The translations under genes and the position numbers were made by a program. Below, in pieces: positions 25,886-38,700 of a stretch of DNA of 64,000 nt. Where the stretch lies: NCBI RefSeq assembly GCF_021018895.1, contig NC_079365.1, forward strand, positions 4,572,501-4,636,500. The letters run 5' to 3'. Under the pieces are notes generated by a model. The model was not told the origin of the DNA. It did not search any database and saw nothing but the letters and a program-made list of their open reading frames with translations. Position 1 is the first letter of the stretch, and each line of letters opens with the position of its first letter. The stretch comes from Seriola aureovittata. Its lineage: Eukaryota; Chordata; Actinopteri; Carangiformes; Carangidae.

Positions 25886-27977
25886 ACGTCTTTCCTATTT
25901 ATAGAGTATTCCAGTGGAGTCTCTTGTTTGTGGTGTTAAGGAGTGACTTACAGTATCATGTATAATGGGGAAAGATTTCATTCCAACTCTTTCCAACTCT
26001 AGTGCTCTTATGTTTACCCTGTATTATTCATTTATTTTTTGCAGTATTTATATTTTATCCTACTAAATTGTTTTCTTTTCTAAGCACAGTCCCCAGAGAT
26101 ATCAGAAGATGCCCACATGACCTTGGCTGTGAATAAGGCCATGACAGCAGTTTGAGGCACCACACTCCGCGCATGTTAAAACTACCCTCCTCATTGTTAT
26201 TTTGACTCCAGGGCCTCTACAGTATGGTGGCCAGCTGGAGCGCCAGTGTCTGCAGAGTCTCCCTTCTCCCATTCTTCCTTGAGAATGCGAGCAGGCGTGT
26301 GGCATTGAGAGTCAGCAGCCCATTCCTGCTCTCATAGCACAAAGACAAGCATGTGGCACTTGACAGCGATGCCCGATGAGCGACGCACGCCACCACAAGC
26401 CGCAGCAGCCCTGCCTTTTAAGATGTGGCCGAGGGGTCCCTGCCCTGAAAGGCGACACCTCAGCCTGCGCCATCCAGGCTCCTTGCGTCTTTTCTTTCCC
26501 CCCACTCGTGGACTCTTGTCTGTCCGCGGCTGCTAATTTCCGTCACACTTTCTCTTCTGAGCAGGGGGACAAGCCTGTGTTGTATGTTATTAATACTATT
26601 GTTAACGGCACACTCAAGGCTGGCCTCCCTGACTCAGCTCATCATGTTACAGGTATATTGTACACAACAGAGAAATTGCCAAACCTGCTTTATATAATAC
26701 CATCTATAAATATCAGAGGGAATACCTTGGCCAGTTATGGTCAGATGCAGGCTGATTGTCATGATGCACCTGGCAACAGACCGAAAGGCTTTCTTCGGTA
26801 TTTCTGGAGGCTTAATGTAAAAAAGAGTAGCCAGTGTTTAAGCTGTGCCAGATGCCAGATCATGAGTGAATGCTGATTTCCATTTATCTTCCCGTGGTTC
26901 AGAGAAACTGCTTTTAACTTAAGCAAACAGTTCAGAAACTGTCGAAAATGCGGCTCCAGTAATTGTTGTAACGTTTTATATGGCACAGCACACTCTAGAG
27001 GCTAATGTGGGGACTGGTTTGGACCTGTATTTATCAAATGCTGAAAATTACACTTGGTTCTTATGTGAGAGATAAAAGTAAAAATTCTTAATTTTTACCC
27101 CTTCTTTTCAACTTATAGTAAAAATGATATTAGAATTGATCATATTTAATGAATTAAAAACATTACAAGAGCTCAGGAGCATGCATCTTCATTTTTTGCA
27201 CTTGTCAATATGGTACTATATGATTTGTGTCATTTATACATGTTCTTTCTTATGCCACTGTGTTTTTGTTTCCATTTCAGCCAATTTCATAGTATTTAAT
27301 TGCCATTTATTAATCCCTATTTGTATTATGATTAGATTATTCTTTTTACATGCGTGTAGATATAAGGATTTCACATAAATAAAACAAACTTAAAGAAATA
27401 GTCTTGTGATTTTGCAGAATAACCTATCACTAAGTAAAATGTAAGCAGAATGAACAGTGGGACAGATGGTCGTGATTAATCATGTGATGACCTGAGTGCT
27501 GCTCCTTAAGACTCCCTCCACACATCACTGTAAGTAGGAGTGCATCACTTTCAGTGAAGACATCACAATCAGTTTTAAACTTAGCAAAAATGTTTTTATG
27601 CTTATTCAAATCAAAAGTCAATTTGCAATTGAATGATAATTCACTGCATAATGATAATAATGTTAGAGGGATACCTTTTAGCATGTCATAAAGAGAGGTC
27701 AGAGATCAAGGTCGGCAAAATCAACAACATCGCTGGAGCAGCGTGGAAGCAAAGAAGGGCCATAAGTAACTGAATACAAAACTAATGTTGAAGTCCACTG
27801 CAACTGAAGGACAGGGTCAGTGCCCAATACAACTCATAATAAAAAACATGATAATAATAAATTATTCCAATTCATTTTAAAAGGTGAATAATATATAAAG
27901 CATAATGTGAACCTTAACTCAAATGTGCTATTACTTTTTATTTCATAAACTTTAGAAAGAAATTAAATAGTAAGTGT

Positions 27978-28560
27978 GATGTGCAAAGGTTTAGGCGTCC
28001 TTCTCTTTGTAAAACAGAACTTGTCAGAACTCGTTAGACCCGAAAGCAAAGGACCTGCGGTATGTTTTAGCTGCCACAGGAATGGCGGTGCACCGTTTCA
28101 ATTTGCTGCACTGATGCACAAACAGGGTCTAACCTGATCAGAAGGAAACCTTACCTGCGACCTCATCACAAAAATCAACAACTGAGGTCTGGAGAACAAA
28201 AGGCAGCATTTGATGAAAAGAACATTTTACCAGCTGTTAATCATGGATGTAGAAATATTGTTGCTTTAGTTGTGCCAGTGACACAAAAAAAACATTGCAT
28301 AGATTGAGGGAAGAATAGATTCCACTAAATATCAGCAAATTCTCCAGTCAGTCAAGAAAGTGACAGTGAACAGAGGTTGGCTTTAAACAAGAGCACAATG
28401 AACCAAAGTAGACCCCAGAATCCACCATGAGCCACAGTGAGAAATACAAGCTGCAGCTTTTGGAAAGACCCTCATAGTCTGCCGACATGAACATCAATTA
28501 AAACCTGGGAGCAGATCTGTAGTAGATCTGAGTAGATCTGGATTTCACACAATGCACCAT
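27978..28560 (+). mobile_element. Tc1-like transposon remnant upstream of snrpe
   Basis: The left end GTGCAAAGGTTTAGGC is a Tc1-type terminal repeat variant. Further in, 28300-28540 follows the Tc1 transposase coding region (GGGAAGAATAGATTCCAC, CAGCAAATTCT, and ACATGAACATCAAT near its end). It is heavily mutated with no open frame. The right terminus is not evident. It lies just before the snrpe promoter. Confidence 0.65.
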
Positions 28561-28699
28561 GACAGCGACAGTAGTTCATATAAAATGACTCCTGTAAGGA
28601 ATTCAGTTTTTTTGTTTGGGTGTTGCAGTATACCCACACTGCCACTTTTGATTACTTTTTATTTATTTATTATCAGTGCTTGCTCGTGAATTGAAAAGT

Positions 28700-28957
28700 T
28701 GTTTTATTTTTAATTTTCTTTACAGTTAGTTTTTCAAATACAGTTAGTGGATCAACATGTAGGTGCAGTAAAGACCCCCTACCTGGAGAGGCGCTGTGTC
28801 ACATCACGATACAATTTTATTACGACTGGCGCCGCACGCGGAAGGAAACCCGCCATTGAAGCAAATTCTCAACGTGAGTGTTTCGTTGAAGCACACTCTA
28901 TTAAAGAGCTGCAATTTTTTTCTTCCTATACCTACCGCTGGTATTTTTGTTGGAGGG
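28700..28957 (+). promoter_or_regulatory. snrpe: Probable snrpe promoter and 5' UTR region
   Basis: The 250 bases before the snrpe ATG change from AT-rich sequence to a short GC-richer patch around 28825-28860 (GGCGCCGCACGCGG). A pyrimidine-rich tract then runs to about 28930. This fits a TATA-less housekeeping promoter with a short leader. The transcription start cannot be fixed from sequence alone. Confidence 0.4.
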
Positions 28958-31512
28958 ATGGCGTACAGAGGACAAGGACAGAAGGTCCAGAAGGTTATGG
29001 TGCAGCCCATTGTATCCTTTTTACTGCTGTGAACGACGGATGCGGTTGAATTGGTTGCTACAAGAACTTAGCAGCTAAGCTAGCCTTTTCTTGTTAGCTA
29101 GCTAATCATTCATTTTCCATTAGTGAACGAGGACAGACTTTTAACAGAGCAATAGGCTGTTATTAAGAGTTATTCCTAGCAGGAGATTGCGAATTGATTT
29201 GTAATACTTTTCCAAACAGTTCTGGTTCATTGTAATGCATTCAAATGACCCGTATGTACACATACCCCCGCGAAAACCAGCTACCTTAACACGCCGTACT
29301 CCCTACAACAGTTCTAGTATTTTATATTATGGCGTCTTTTAAACCATAAGGGTTAGGGAGTTGAATTTCTGTTAATAAATGAGTGCACATGATAACAATA
29401 GATAGTTTTAGCACATACGTCAGTTTGTTAGCTAAAAAAACACAGAAACATTACTAAATGATTAATAATTGTACAAATAAACATTCCCTAGGTTTAGCTT
29501 CGCAAATGGCGCTTGTCTTTGATTCATTTTGTTGTATATTGAATATCTTTGGGATTTGGACTCTCCAAAGTGCTTGGGCAAATCGTTCACATCGACATTG
29601 TAAACAATTTTCTGATATTTTATAGATCAAACAATTTATCTATTTATATAAGACAATAATCTGCAGATTAATGCATAATAAAGATAACTGTTCCTTGCAC
29701 CTCTAATTACAAGGGATCCAAAGTGAGTGATCTTGTTTGTTTGTGACAATAAGTATATTTATTTAGCTTTCTGGCAGCACACCTCATTTGGCTCCCTCCC
29801 TAAGTGATTTCATAGGAGAATGTAAGTAATCACTGAATCACTAGTAATGCAGATAAGTTTCAGTTTAAGTAGAGATAGTACCTGTGCCACCTCATTAGAT
29901 TTTACACTGTCTTTTCTGCAACTTTAATTTAAGCATGGAAAAGTCTAAGATGTGATCAGGTGACATTTTTAGTAACCAGTTATGTGCAATAATTTGTCAC
30001 TGAACATATTTGCCTTTCTGTCAGTGTGTTTGTGTGTGTTTGCTTATGAACATGAAATTTCCTTAACTCCATGTATCAGAACCTCATTTTCAGGTATCTG
30101 CAAAATGTAAGTATTTAGTTCAGCCTCATTTTATAGTCTATTCTGATTTGTTTAGTGTGTTGTCGGAATAAAATGAAATTTCATTGCTTGATCTTCTCAT
30201 TCTCAGCGCTCACGGATCCAGGTCTGGTTGTATGAACAGGTCAACATGCGGATAGAGGGCTGCATTATTGTAAGTTAATTTCTTGCTCTTTTTTTCTGCT
30301 TAATTTTTATTAAACAGTAAAAATTAAATGAATTATCTGATTTCTCATAGTAATTTCCATTAACATATGGCTAATGAACAAGGTAGGGTACTCAATGAAT
30401 GAAGTACAGAAAAAGGCCAATTTACACTTTCTGCGTCCACGAAGTAACTGATGTCATTCGCCCTTGTCCATGTGGACCCCTATATGGACCTCTGCATACA
30501 ACCCAAAATTTGTGACTGTGTGGACTGTGCGCCTAGCAAGTGTGCCCACTGTGTATTTTCCAGATGACAATGGATTCTTGTTCTGAAGTCCATTAAGTAG
30601 TCATACATTATATTATCTCGTTTTGCCTTCCTCTTGTTCTCCTCTTCTACTTATTGATTTTTATAGTGGTTGGCAAACAAAATTGTGGTGCATTAAATCC
30701 CACCAACTGGAATGGAGTGTGGATCAGGAAATGGGCATTCATGGGACGCCAGACCGATGCAGACCCTCAATTGTAGTATGAATGGAACTCTGTGCGCAAC
30801 CCCACACCTACAGAAATATATTTCAGTGCCTTGAGTTGGCTGAATGGTCTGGAGGAGATTCTGAGACTGTCTACACTAAGATGGAGTATCTGACCATGCA
30901 TGTTAACGTGGTAAACAAGAACCAATCTTTGTCCACACCGAGATGCTGAAATACTGCTAATGAAGTAAAGCCACTTGTGGACTTGACTTGGACTTTAGTC
31001 CTACCTCCAAAGATGAGTAGACTTATCGCAAGGTGATTATATAGGTATTGTATGCTTGTGGAAAAAAAAAAAAGTTTTTAGCTGGTGTAAATATAAACAG
31101 AGACCAACAAGTCTCGGTGTAGAACCCAACTAAAACAATAATGACCTTGTTTAATGAAGTGTCAGAGCTCCCATGGAGACTGAATGCACTCATATGATGT
31201 AGTATTATGTCAAATGCTGTGGAAAAGATATTTGAGCTCAGCAAATGGGACCAGCTTTATGTTATGTGCACTGAATTCAACACAGCCCAGTGAATCTCAT
31301 TTATGTCATTGTGTGGGTATGAACAGTGCATTCGAAAAGAATGTTGAAACTTCTTTTGACCTAGTGTTCCCTCTCTCAGGGTTTTGATGAGTACATGAAC
31401 CTGGTTCTAGACGATGCTGAGGAAGTCCACATGAAGACTAAGAACAGAAAGCCGCTGGGTAAGAGTCCACCCTACATTTTGACACCTGTTTTTTGTCAAA
31501 TGGTGATTGTTT

Positions 31513-31544
<32 letters not shown>

Positions 31545-32269
31545 GGGGGGGGGGGTGGAGAGACAGACAAGTAAAGAGATAGTGAGTTACACATGGAATA
31601 CATTTTCTTTTTTCACAAATGTCTGCATGTCTTTATAAAATGAAGCAAGACAATGATAAAAAGGACTGACATGTTGCTTAAATTCGCTTGATCCTCTAAA
31701 TGTTTTTTTTTTTTTACTAAAATACTAAAGTGTATTGCTTTCAATGCTAACAGTTTTCCCTATGGTCAATCTCAAAGATAGCAAAAAGGATGACTTTGGA
31801 TGACTAAATTTATTAAAACCACTGTAGATAGATTTAATCTCAGGAAATTAATACCAAAAGAAGGAATATCCTGCCTCCCAACTTTGCTTTCACCAACTCA
31901 AGACGTATTATAGTAACTACCCTAGTGAATGTTTGGGGACTGCTTTATTTCTTCTTTTTTGGCTTGTACGTTATCTGATGAACACACCTGAGCTGTGAGG
32001 GGAAAGGCTAGTAGAGAGAGACCAAACATGCTACTAATCCTTCATATACTCTGACACTAGATTCCCTTTGATCTTTAGCCAACTTGGTGGACGCTTAGTG
32101 CTTTGTCTAGAGGTGAACTGACACTCTGTATCTCTTTCCATCCATCATCTTCCTCTTCTGATCCACCACCACTTGGTTTTCTCTGTCTTTGTTCCTCTAT
32201 CTGTGTCTCCCAGGGAGGATCATGTTGAAAGGAGACAACATTACCTTGTTGCAGAGTGTGTCCAACTAG
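28958..32269 (+). CDS. snrpe: Small nuclear ribonucleoprotein E (Sm protein E), five coding exons
   Basis: SmE is one of seven Sm proteins that form the ring around the Sm site of U1, U2, U4 and U5 snRNAs in the spliceosome. Coding exons are 28958-29011, 30080-30106, 30207-30269, 31380-31458 and 32214-32269. All introns are GT-AG. Together they give 279 nt, or 92 residues plus stop, the length of the human protein. The protein starts [18 protein letters not shown], and exon 2 is a 9-codon micro-exon (NLIFRYLQN). The Sm1 motif spans exons 3 and 4, with [15 protein letters not shown] at about residues 49-63. The Sm2 motif is in exon 5 ([10 protein letters not shown]), and the protein ends QSVSN. 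The first three introns are phase 0 and the last is phase 1. Substitutions against human are mild and lie in the Sm1-Sm2 linker ([12 protein letters not shown]). The ATG was chosen by family match. Every exon is intact and spliced, so this is not a processed pseudogene. Identification is close to certain. Confidence 0.97.
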
Positions 32270-32416
32270 GACAATGGAGACACCTACAAATCATACCTTT
32301 CTTAGAAAGAAATATTTTCCCTTGTTTTGTTTTTGCAAAAGGTGTTAAGTATGTTTGTGTTTATATGACATGAATATTGTAATTTGTTTCTTTCTACTGC
32401 ATGGATCCATTTTGAG

Positions 32417-32422
32417 AATAAA
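32417..32422 (+). other. snrpe: Polyadenylation signal of snrpe
   Basis: A canonical AATAAA lies about 150 nt after the snrpe stop codon and is followed by a T-rich stretch. This implies a short 3' UTR, as is usual for this gene. Cleavage position is inferred. Confidence 0.75.
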
Positions 32423-33230
32423 GTTTGTTTTTCTTATTACTGTTTTTTAACTTATTCCACTGTAAATGTTAGTGACCCAGACCTCAGTCGTTTCATGAGT
32501 ATTTAGGTCATGGAACTACACTGTCATCTACTGGCAGACAGTGGTATTGCAATGTACTTATGTAGGTCAAACTACTAGCTCCACATACACTGTAACAGGA
32601 CTAAGTACATTTACTTGAAAGAATTAATGAACTTGTTTGTGTTTTGTTTTTGGACCTTTTGCTATAGTGTTATATTTAGTATAATGCAAATAAAATGGTA
32701 ATCACTGCAGGAGGATTTAGTAAAACACAACAGAACTTGTGAGGCAGAATTCTAGCACGTTCAGATTGTAAATGCTCTGTATAGGCTACCATATGATTTT
32801 GTATTACGTTTGCCAAGCTTAACATCCATTTGTATTGAGTGAATACAGACGGAGAAATTCCTTGAGTGAAATTTCTTGTACGAAGTGGGTGGAACATACA
32901 TCAAAGACTATATTTACAGACGGCACAATAGCTGAAGTTTAGCCTAATAATGTTGAAATAAGAAAAAATGCCATTTAAATGTAGATTGTCATAAAGGACC
33001 TGTATTATTTCATGCTGAAACAACATACTATCTGAACTGGGGACCCTTATTGCTTGCTTTTTTGGGGGGCCTTAGTTTGAGCAAAGTATCCTGAGCTGTG
33101 TTTATATTGTCAACTATGTAGTGTTTGCTGCACAGAAGACTTTGGGATACGTGCAGACAGCAGTTGATAAGCCTACATTTCCTACCAGTTGTAGTGAAAT
33201 TGATTAACGTAATTACGTAGTACTTCACTA
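32423..33230. other. Short intergenic interval between snrpe and cdc42
   Basis: About 0.8 kb separates the snrpe poly(A) signal from the probable cdc42 first exon. It is AT-rich, with no convincing ORF and no recognisable repeat. The cdc42 promoter must lie at its right end if the proposed first exon is correct. Confidence 0.5.
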
Positions 33231-33320
33231 CGCTACGCAACGTGTCCCTGTTCTGTTGACTGGGAAGCCCCTAGCGCGGAGCTGCCAACGCCCGGCGTAA
33301 AGACACAAATAGAGGATACG
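33231..33320 (+). promoter_or_regulatory. cdc42: Putative cdc42 promoter and noncoding first exon
   Basis: A GC-rich patch (AGCGCGGAGCTG, then CCCGGCG) is followed by GATACG and a strong splice donor, GTAAGG, at 33321. Vertebrate cdc42 genes have a noncoding first exon far upstream of the ATG exon. This is the only promoter-like patch with a good donor between snrpe and the cdc42 ATG. The resulting intron would be 7.1 kb (33321-40459). The assignment is inferred from position and base composition; no transcript was seen. Confidence 0.4.
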
Positions 33321-34609
33321 GTAAGGGAAAAAATGTATTTTTTTCGTCTATAGGGATGTAATTGTGGTTGGTTTTTAGTTTGGATGTTGCCAATGTCATC
33401 TACGCTCTACATTTGTGGTACATTTGTTGTAATTGTCAATTTAGATATGTCAAAAGATGCAGGTCGTTGCTAGCTAGCTGTTAGCTGCTTAACGAGCTGG
33501 ATAAAAAAGGCGTAACAAACGCTAGGTTCGTATTTTTCTTAATCTAAGCACCGACTCGGAAATAATATTTGTATGGCGTAATGTTTGGATGCTAATGTGC
33601 AGGTTCATAATACCGACTAGTTAATAAGATGGAGAGCTAGTAATTTTGTCGAGAGTTTAAACAACCGGCAGGAAATTAGGCCAGATTGAGGCTAGGGATG
33701 TGGCCGAAATTCAGCAGCTAAGGCTATCGCATCCAAGCTAACTTTAGCTTAGACTGGTAGCCATCATTGCTACGTGATTTTAATATGTTTTTGTTATGTA
33801 GTTAGCGTTGATTAAACGCACGGACTGACAGGTAACAGTTTTTCACATCAATCATTGTCGCATATTTCGGGTTTGTCATAAATTGTGCGCACACGTACGT
33901 AACAAAGTAAGTTTTCAGCCAATTCTTAATATGTTTTGGGTTGATATCCCAAGGAAAATGCTTTTGAGTTCTTTCTGAGTTCTGCATGTGTGAGGTTTCA
34001 AATGGCTTGATGTCCAAGGATTTTCCTGGTCAAGCCTTGAGCCCATCCCTGAGTATTTGTTTCAGATGCTTGGATGGAAGCTTTGACCAATCATTGAGGA
34101 AATGTTGTTAAATCCGATGTAATGCCAGTGGCAACATAGCAGGCTGTTGGGATGCAGTGATGTTTGAGTCTGTGGTTGGCAGAAGAATTCAGTTTTCAAT
34201 AGAAATGCACATTGCTCAGATTTGATGGAGTTGTTATTATTATAAGTGTTTATTTCACAGTTTCTTTCATGATGCAGTGGTTAACATACAGACTTCATTT
34301 CAAATTAGGAGCTTTGTTATTGGGAAACTGCCACATCAAACTGAATCTTAGCTGCTTTCACTACTAGTCTTTAAGCTGGCCTGCCCTCAGAGTACTTGCT
34401 GGCCGACAAACACAAATGCGTGGATTAAGTCTGGCAGCATTATTGCAGCTGCAGCCACCCCCTTTTGCCCATGGCCATCAGCTTACTTGAGTGTTTAGCT
34501 TAGAGTTTGTAAAATATTTCAGAGTTTTTTAGATTTTCTCTTGAAAAACATACTTTGGTTCATACACTTTTGAGTGGCTGTAACAGTATTTACAATGCAG
34601 TGAAACTAA

Positions 34610-34888
34610 GGCCCTGGTCAGACCTGGCATTAACATCCATCTTGGGTGATCTAATCACAAGTGGACAGCTCTAAGTACAGGTGTGAGTGCAATTGAAATT
34701 GGATCACTTTGAGACCACATTTGGAGGAGTTATGTACTGGGCCAGACTGAAGGACCACCTACTCAACTGACATCCTCTGCGACAGTCCAATTAGGCCTGC
34801 CACAGTTTCATAATAAAGTGAAAATATTTTATTTCAAATTGTACCCAAAATGTGTGCAGTCAATTGATTTGCTCAGCCCCTCCATGCT

Positions 34889-34939
<51 letters not shown>

Positions 34940-35174
34940 ATCTCTCCCACAAACACATAGCCACGGACCCTTCAGAGTCGAACTGGCTAAAATCAACAAT
35001 ACATACATGTTTATTCGCATATAGAGTGGGGAAGTGAGATGCGATTATAAGTGGTCACTAGAGACACATGTGGAGAAGCATTCTAACGCCAGATGTGAAC
35101 TGACGTGCTTAGAGTTGTCCACTGATTGTGATCGGCTCACCTGAGACACATTAATACCAGGTACGAATAGGGCC
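34610..35174. mobile_element. Non-autonomous DNA transposon (Harbinger-like MITE) in cdc42 intron 1
   Basis: The ends are inverted repeats about 65 bp long: GGCCCTGGTCAGACCTGGCA on the left, GGCCCTATTCGTACCTGGTA reversed on the right. Both then share GATCACAA...GTGGACAGCTCTAAG-like sequence. The flanks are TAA on each side (34607-34609, 35175-35177), a 3-bp duplication typical of PIF/Harbinger. There is no transposase ORF. A CT repeat (34893-34935) sits inside. The superfamily is inferred from the duplication only. Confidence 0.7.
34893..34935. repeat. (CT)n microsatellite
   Basis: About 21 CT units inside the Harbinger-like element of cdc42 intron 1. Confidence 0.95.
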
Positions 35175-35713
35175 TAACTGCTTTTTCACCGCCCGAAGTG
35201 GTAGGTTTTCTCAAGACAATGGCAGCCCTTGTTTAACAGTTAGTTTATTTGGTACATAAGGCACAGCTTTCCTTGGTGTTGTGTGCTGGAATGTTGTAGT
35301 CTCTTGAATACCTATCTGGAATGCCTGTCTAAACTCTGGAGATCATAATGACATGTAAAGTGGTCGCTTTACATGTTGATATTTTGGGAAAACCCTGAAA
35401 TATCAGCACAAATTCCAAGCATGTGTATAACACACATACATTGAAACATGCTCAAAATTTGGAACATTGTGCTATTAAGCTGTCCAGGTAGCATTCATCA
35501 TAGTTGAGACGCAATGAAGTATAGGGAAGTAACACCTTAACTGCAAACAAAAAGCCAGTACTGCAAAGATTCTATAGAGCTGGGGCTTCACTTCACCTGT
35601 CACCAATGAATGAAGATAATGTCTTTTTATGAAGTCTGGTTAACAGACAAGACAAACCCAGTATTAACTTTATAATGATATGCAACAGAGAAAATTACAC
35701 ATCTCAGCACCTT

Positions 35714-35716
<3 letters not shown>

Positions 35717-35745
<29 letters not shown>
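35717..35745. repeat. (AT)n microsatellite
   Basis: About 14 AT units in cdc42 intron 1. Confidence 0.95.
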
Positions 35746-35748
<3 letters not shown>

Positions 35749-38700
35749 TGACCGAGTATTCTGTTGGATCGATGTTGCTGTATTACACAATTACTAGTCA
35801 TTGTCATGTTCCTTGCAGTGTGGGGTAAAATTCCCTTTGGAGAACCCCTTTTTTATTAAATTGCTAGTTTCCAACTTCCCTTCATGCCACCTGCTCACAG
35901 GATGTTTGAGGATGTCCTTGTCATTTCTAAGCTCCACCTGCCAGAGAGAAATTTACAGAGGTTGAAATTATTACCATCCCCTCTCCATTCAGGCTCTACA
36001 ACAAACCAATATAAGTCGCTTCTACAGCAGCAGGCATGGAAACCCTTGCCACCTTCCCACCCACAAAAAATGGCAATTGGCCTTATTGTAACACACAACC
36101 ACATTAGAGGTACCACATCTGGGAATCAAGGGCAGGGTACAGTTTTTCAGATAACTTCTAGTGAATTAAAAGCCAGCTTTATATGCAGTCCTGCTGGTTG
36201 GATAGTTAGACAGCTCCCCTCCACACCTTTCTGATGCCAGATTAGAGGGGTCTGTGTCTGACCATCTCTGTAACTTTCCAAAATCATTGATCATTTACAC
36301 CCTCTTCATACAATGATTTGTGAGCTACATGGTGGGATGAAAGGAGTCAGCGATCAAACCTATTTTTTTATTATATACTATTTTTATATTTATTTTATTT
36401 ATAACAACTATTTGTGGCGCTTTTCATGTGTACAATTGAGTGCAACACAATGACGAGTCTCCCCACCAGTTTGCGTCAGACTTTCTAGTTGTCTGTCATT
36501 TAGATGGAAAAATTCCATCATAAATTATTGTTTCCCACCATTTTAACTCCAGTTTTAGATGATAATGAGACATAGCCTATTTAATAGCATTTGATTTAAA
36601 AAAACAAAACAAAAAAAAACACTCAGATTATGCATTTATAAGGGCACAGAGAGAAAAGATGAACAGAGATACAGACTATGCGGTCACTTTTCCTGTCAAC
36701 ACCAGCAGATGCATGATTTTTTTCCCCTGCAGTGACAGCTGAGGGCAATAAAACACAACGGCCATTGTGCCTAAACAGGCAAATGTGAACAATGCAGTTT
36801 TACAAAATTAGACAAGTGCAATTAAAAGATGAACCAAACCATTGGCATGAAATTGAATTGAACTTATTTGACCTGGTGTATCATTCCATGGACTTAAACT
36901 GCATAGTTTTCTTGAGCGTAATCAAATGCATCAAGGGAAATTGCTTTCAGAGGCGATTATCATTAGGTTTTACATCTTTGCCTCAGACAGATGACTTCTC
37001 TTGGCCATTTTAATTTTGTTCTGAAGGTTGAACCTGCACTCTGCTGCCACAATGCAGACTAGAATTACAGCGCCACTTTAGCCAGAGTTTTGAAGTAGGG
37101 AAACATATCTCCCATGAGTGATTAGAAGTCGACATGACTCTGAATGTGGGATTTTCCGATCCTGCAAGTACTTGCTTCACCAAGAGGAAATCCCACAGCA
37201 CGCGCTCCCTCTTCTGTGTGTAGTCACAGACACGCTTAAAGTCCTTCAGTCTGTGGCTCCTTAACGCGCTGTCAGCACCAACATAACTAGAATCTGCCTA
37301 AATGACGGACGGCCTTCAGATTTTTCTATGATTGTTAAAAAAATTCAGTCACTGAAGGAAAATATTCAGTCAATGCAATAGGACATGTGACATGCCCTAA
37401 TGTTTTCCCATCTGTATTTTGTCCTATTAGCTGGTGCTAATGGGCTGGTGCTAATGCCAGGTTGGAGTTGATTCAATTTGCAAACCTTCTAAGAACCGCT
37501 TTTCTTTCCTACGGGATAGAGAGCCACAATAGACCTTCATGATTGCATGACTGTTTACATCTTGTATACAGCTAGCTATGCTAGCACTAAGCACAACAAC
37601 AGCAACAATGGCGGACTACATTCGCTCTTTACAAGTGTTTTGCTTTGCTTATCACGTCCATACTGTAGCTGTGGTTTTTCTTCTTTGGATCAGTGAGACT
37701 AGATGGTACACTAGCTTCTTTTTTTTTTTTTTAATGGTGATCACAACGTTTTAGTTGCTCTTGTTGGTCACTATAACCCCACCCTGTGCCCCTGACATAA
37801 GTGGTTCTGCGTTTTAGACCAGCAAAATTTTAGTGCTGCTCTTGATACAGTTTTCCAGGACGAGAGCCGGATCTTTAGCTGTCAAAACAGAGGGCTGATT
37901 CAAGATTAGGCACTGCCCCCGAACCGGCCCTATAACTGCCTTGATGGTAAATGGGCAAAAGCTGTTTAGTCTGTGCCTCAGCTTGGGCTGCTTCCATGAG
38001 TGTAATCTATTAGTTGGCCATTAGCAGAGTCAGACCTACTCTTTAATTGCATTTTTATTCAGTAGTCGATCTTCTTGGGCAGGAAAACTCTTCTTGAGGG
38101 TAAAAAAGTTCTTCTAAAATTTGTTTTGTAGCCAGCAACACCAAATATTATATAAAAGCCTATCTAACATAATGGCAGCCTACTTTGCAAAGGAATGAAT
38201 ATGTTAAAGAAATCAGTGTATTCCTTGTGTGTCTGCAAGATATTCATCTGTGTTCTGTTCCTTTGTTAAACCACATTGATACTGTAACATTTGGTGCCTG
38301 CAGTTTTGTCGCTCCCGCTTCTCTCAGTGACACCCCCACCCCCACACACTGCTGCAGAGCTCTGCAGTGGCTTAGCGCTGACATACTGTAACTTGTGGAG
38401 GAGAAACAGGGGAATACTGTGGTCCACATACAACATATAGTATAGTCTCAAAATGCTCGCTGCATGAAGATGCACTGCGTAGCTACGGACAGATTCACGG
38501 TGAACTTCTATGATTTTACTTTATAGGCTTTTTTAATTGGAGATATTTTGACACAGTAAGAAAACCCCAGGTGTAAATGATGACTGAATTTATGGTTGCA
38601 ACCAGCTGTTATGTTCATTGTAGATTAATCAGCAAATTATTTTCTTGATTGTTTGATCTGTAAAATGTCAGAAAATATTTATAAATGTCCATCAAAATTT

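Larger units (their letters stand above)
1..28699. other. Gene-poor region left of snrpe
   Basis: No exon with a recognisable protein family was found on either strand. Open frames here are short, and most overlap microsatellites or transposons. The region holds SINEs (9.0 and 25.1 kb), Tc1 remnants (16.3, 19.4 and 28.0 kb), the inverted repeat at 16.8 kb and an ACGC tract. Stretches at about 12.5-13.2, 18.24-18.48, 20.55-20.89 and 26.1-26.88 kb are more balanced in composition and lack repeats. They might be conserved noncoding elements or exons I cannot recognise. It could also be an intron of a large gene. Confidence 0.5.

Noticed and set aside
26376..26876. 166-codon + frame as a gene
   Set aside because: No domain, no family resemblance and several competing frames. 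Kept only as a conservation candidate.
35884..36234. 116-codon + frame in cdc42 intron 1
   Set aside because: No domain, no splice context and no resemblance to known proteins.
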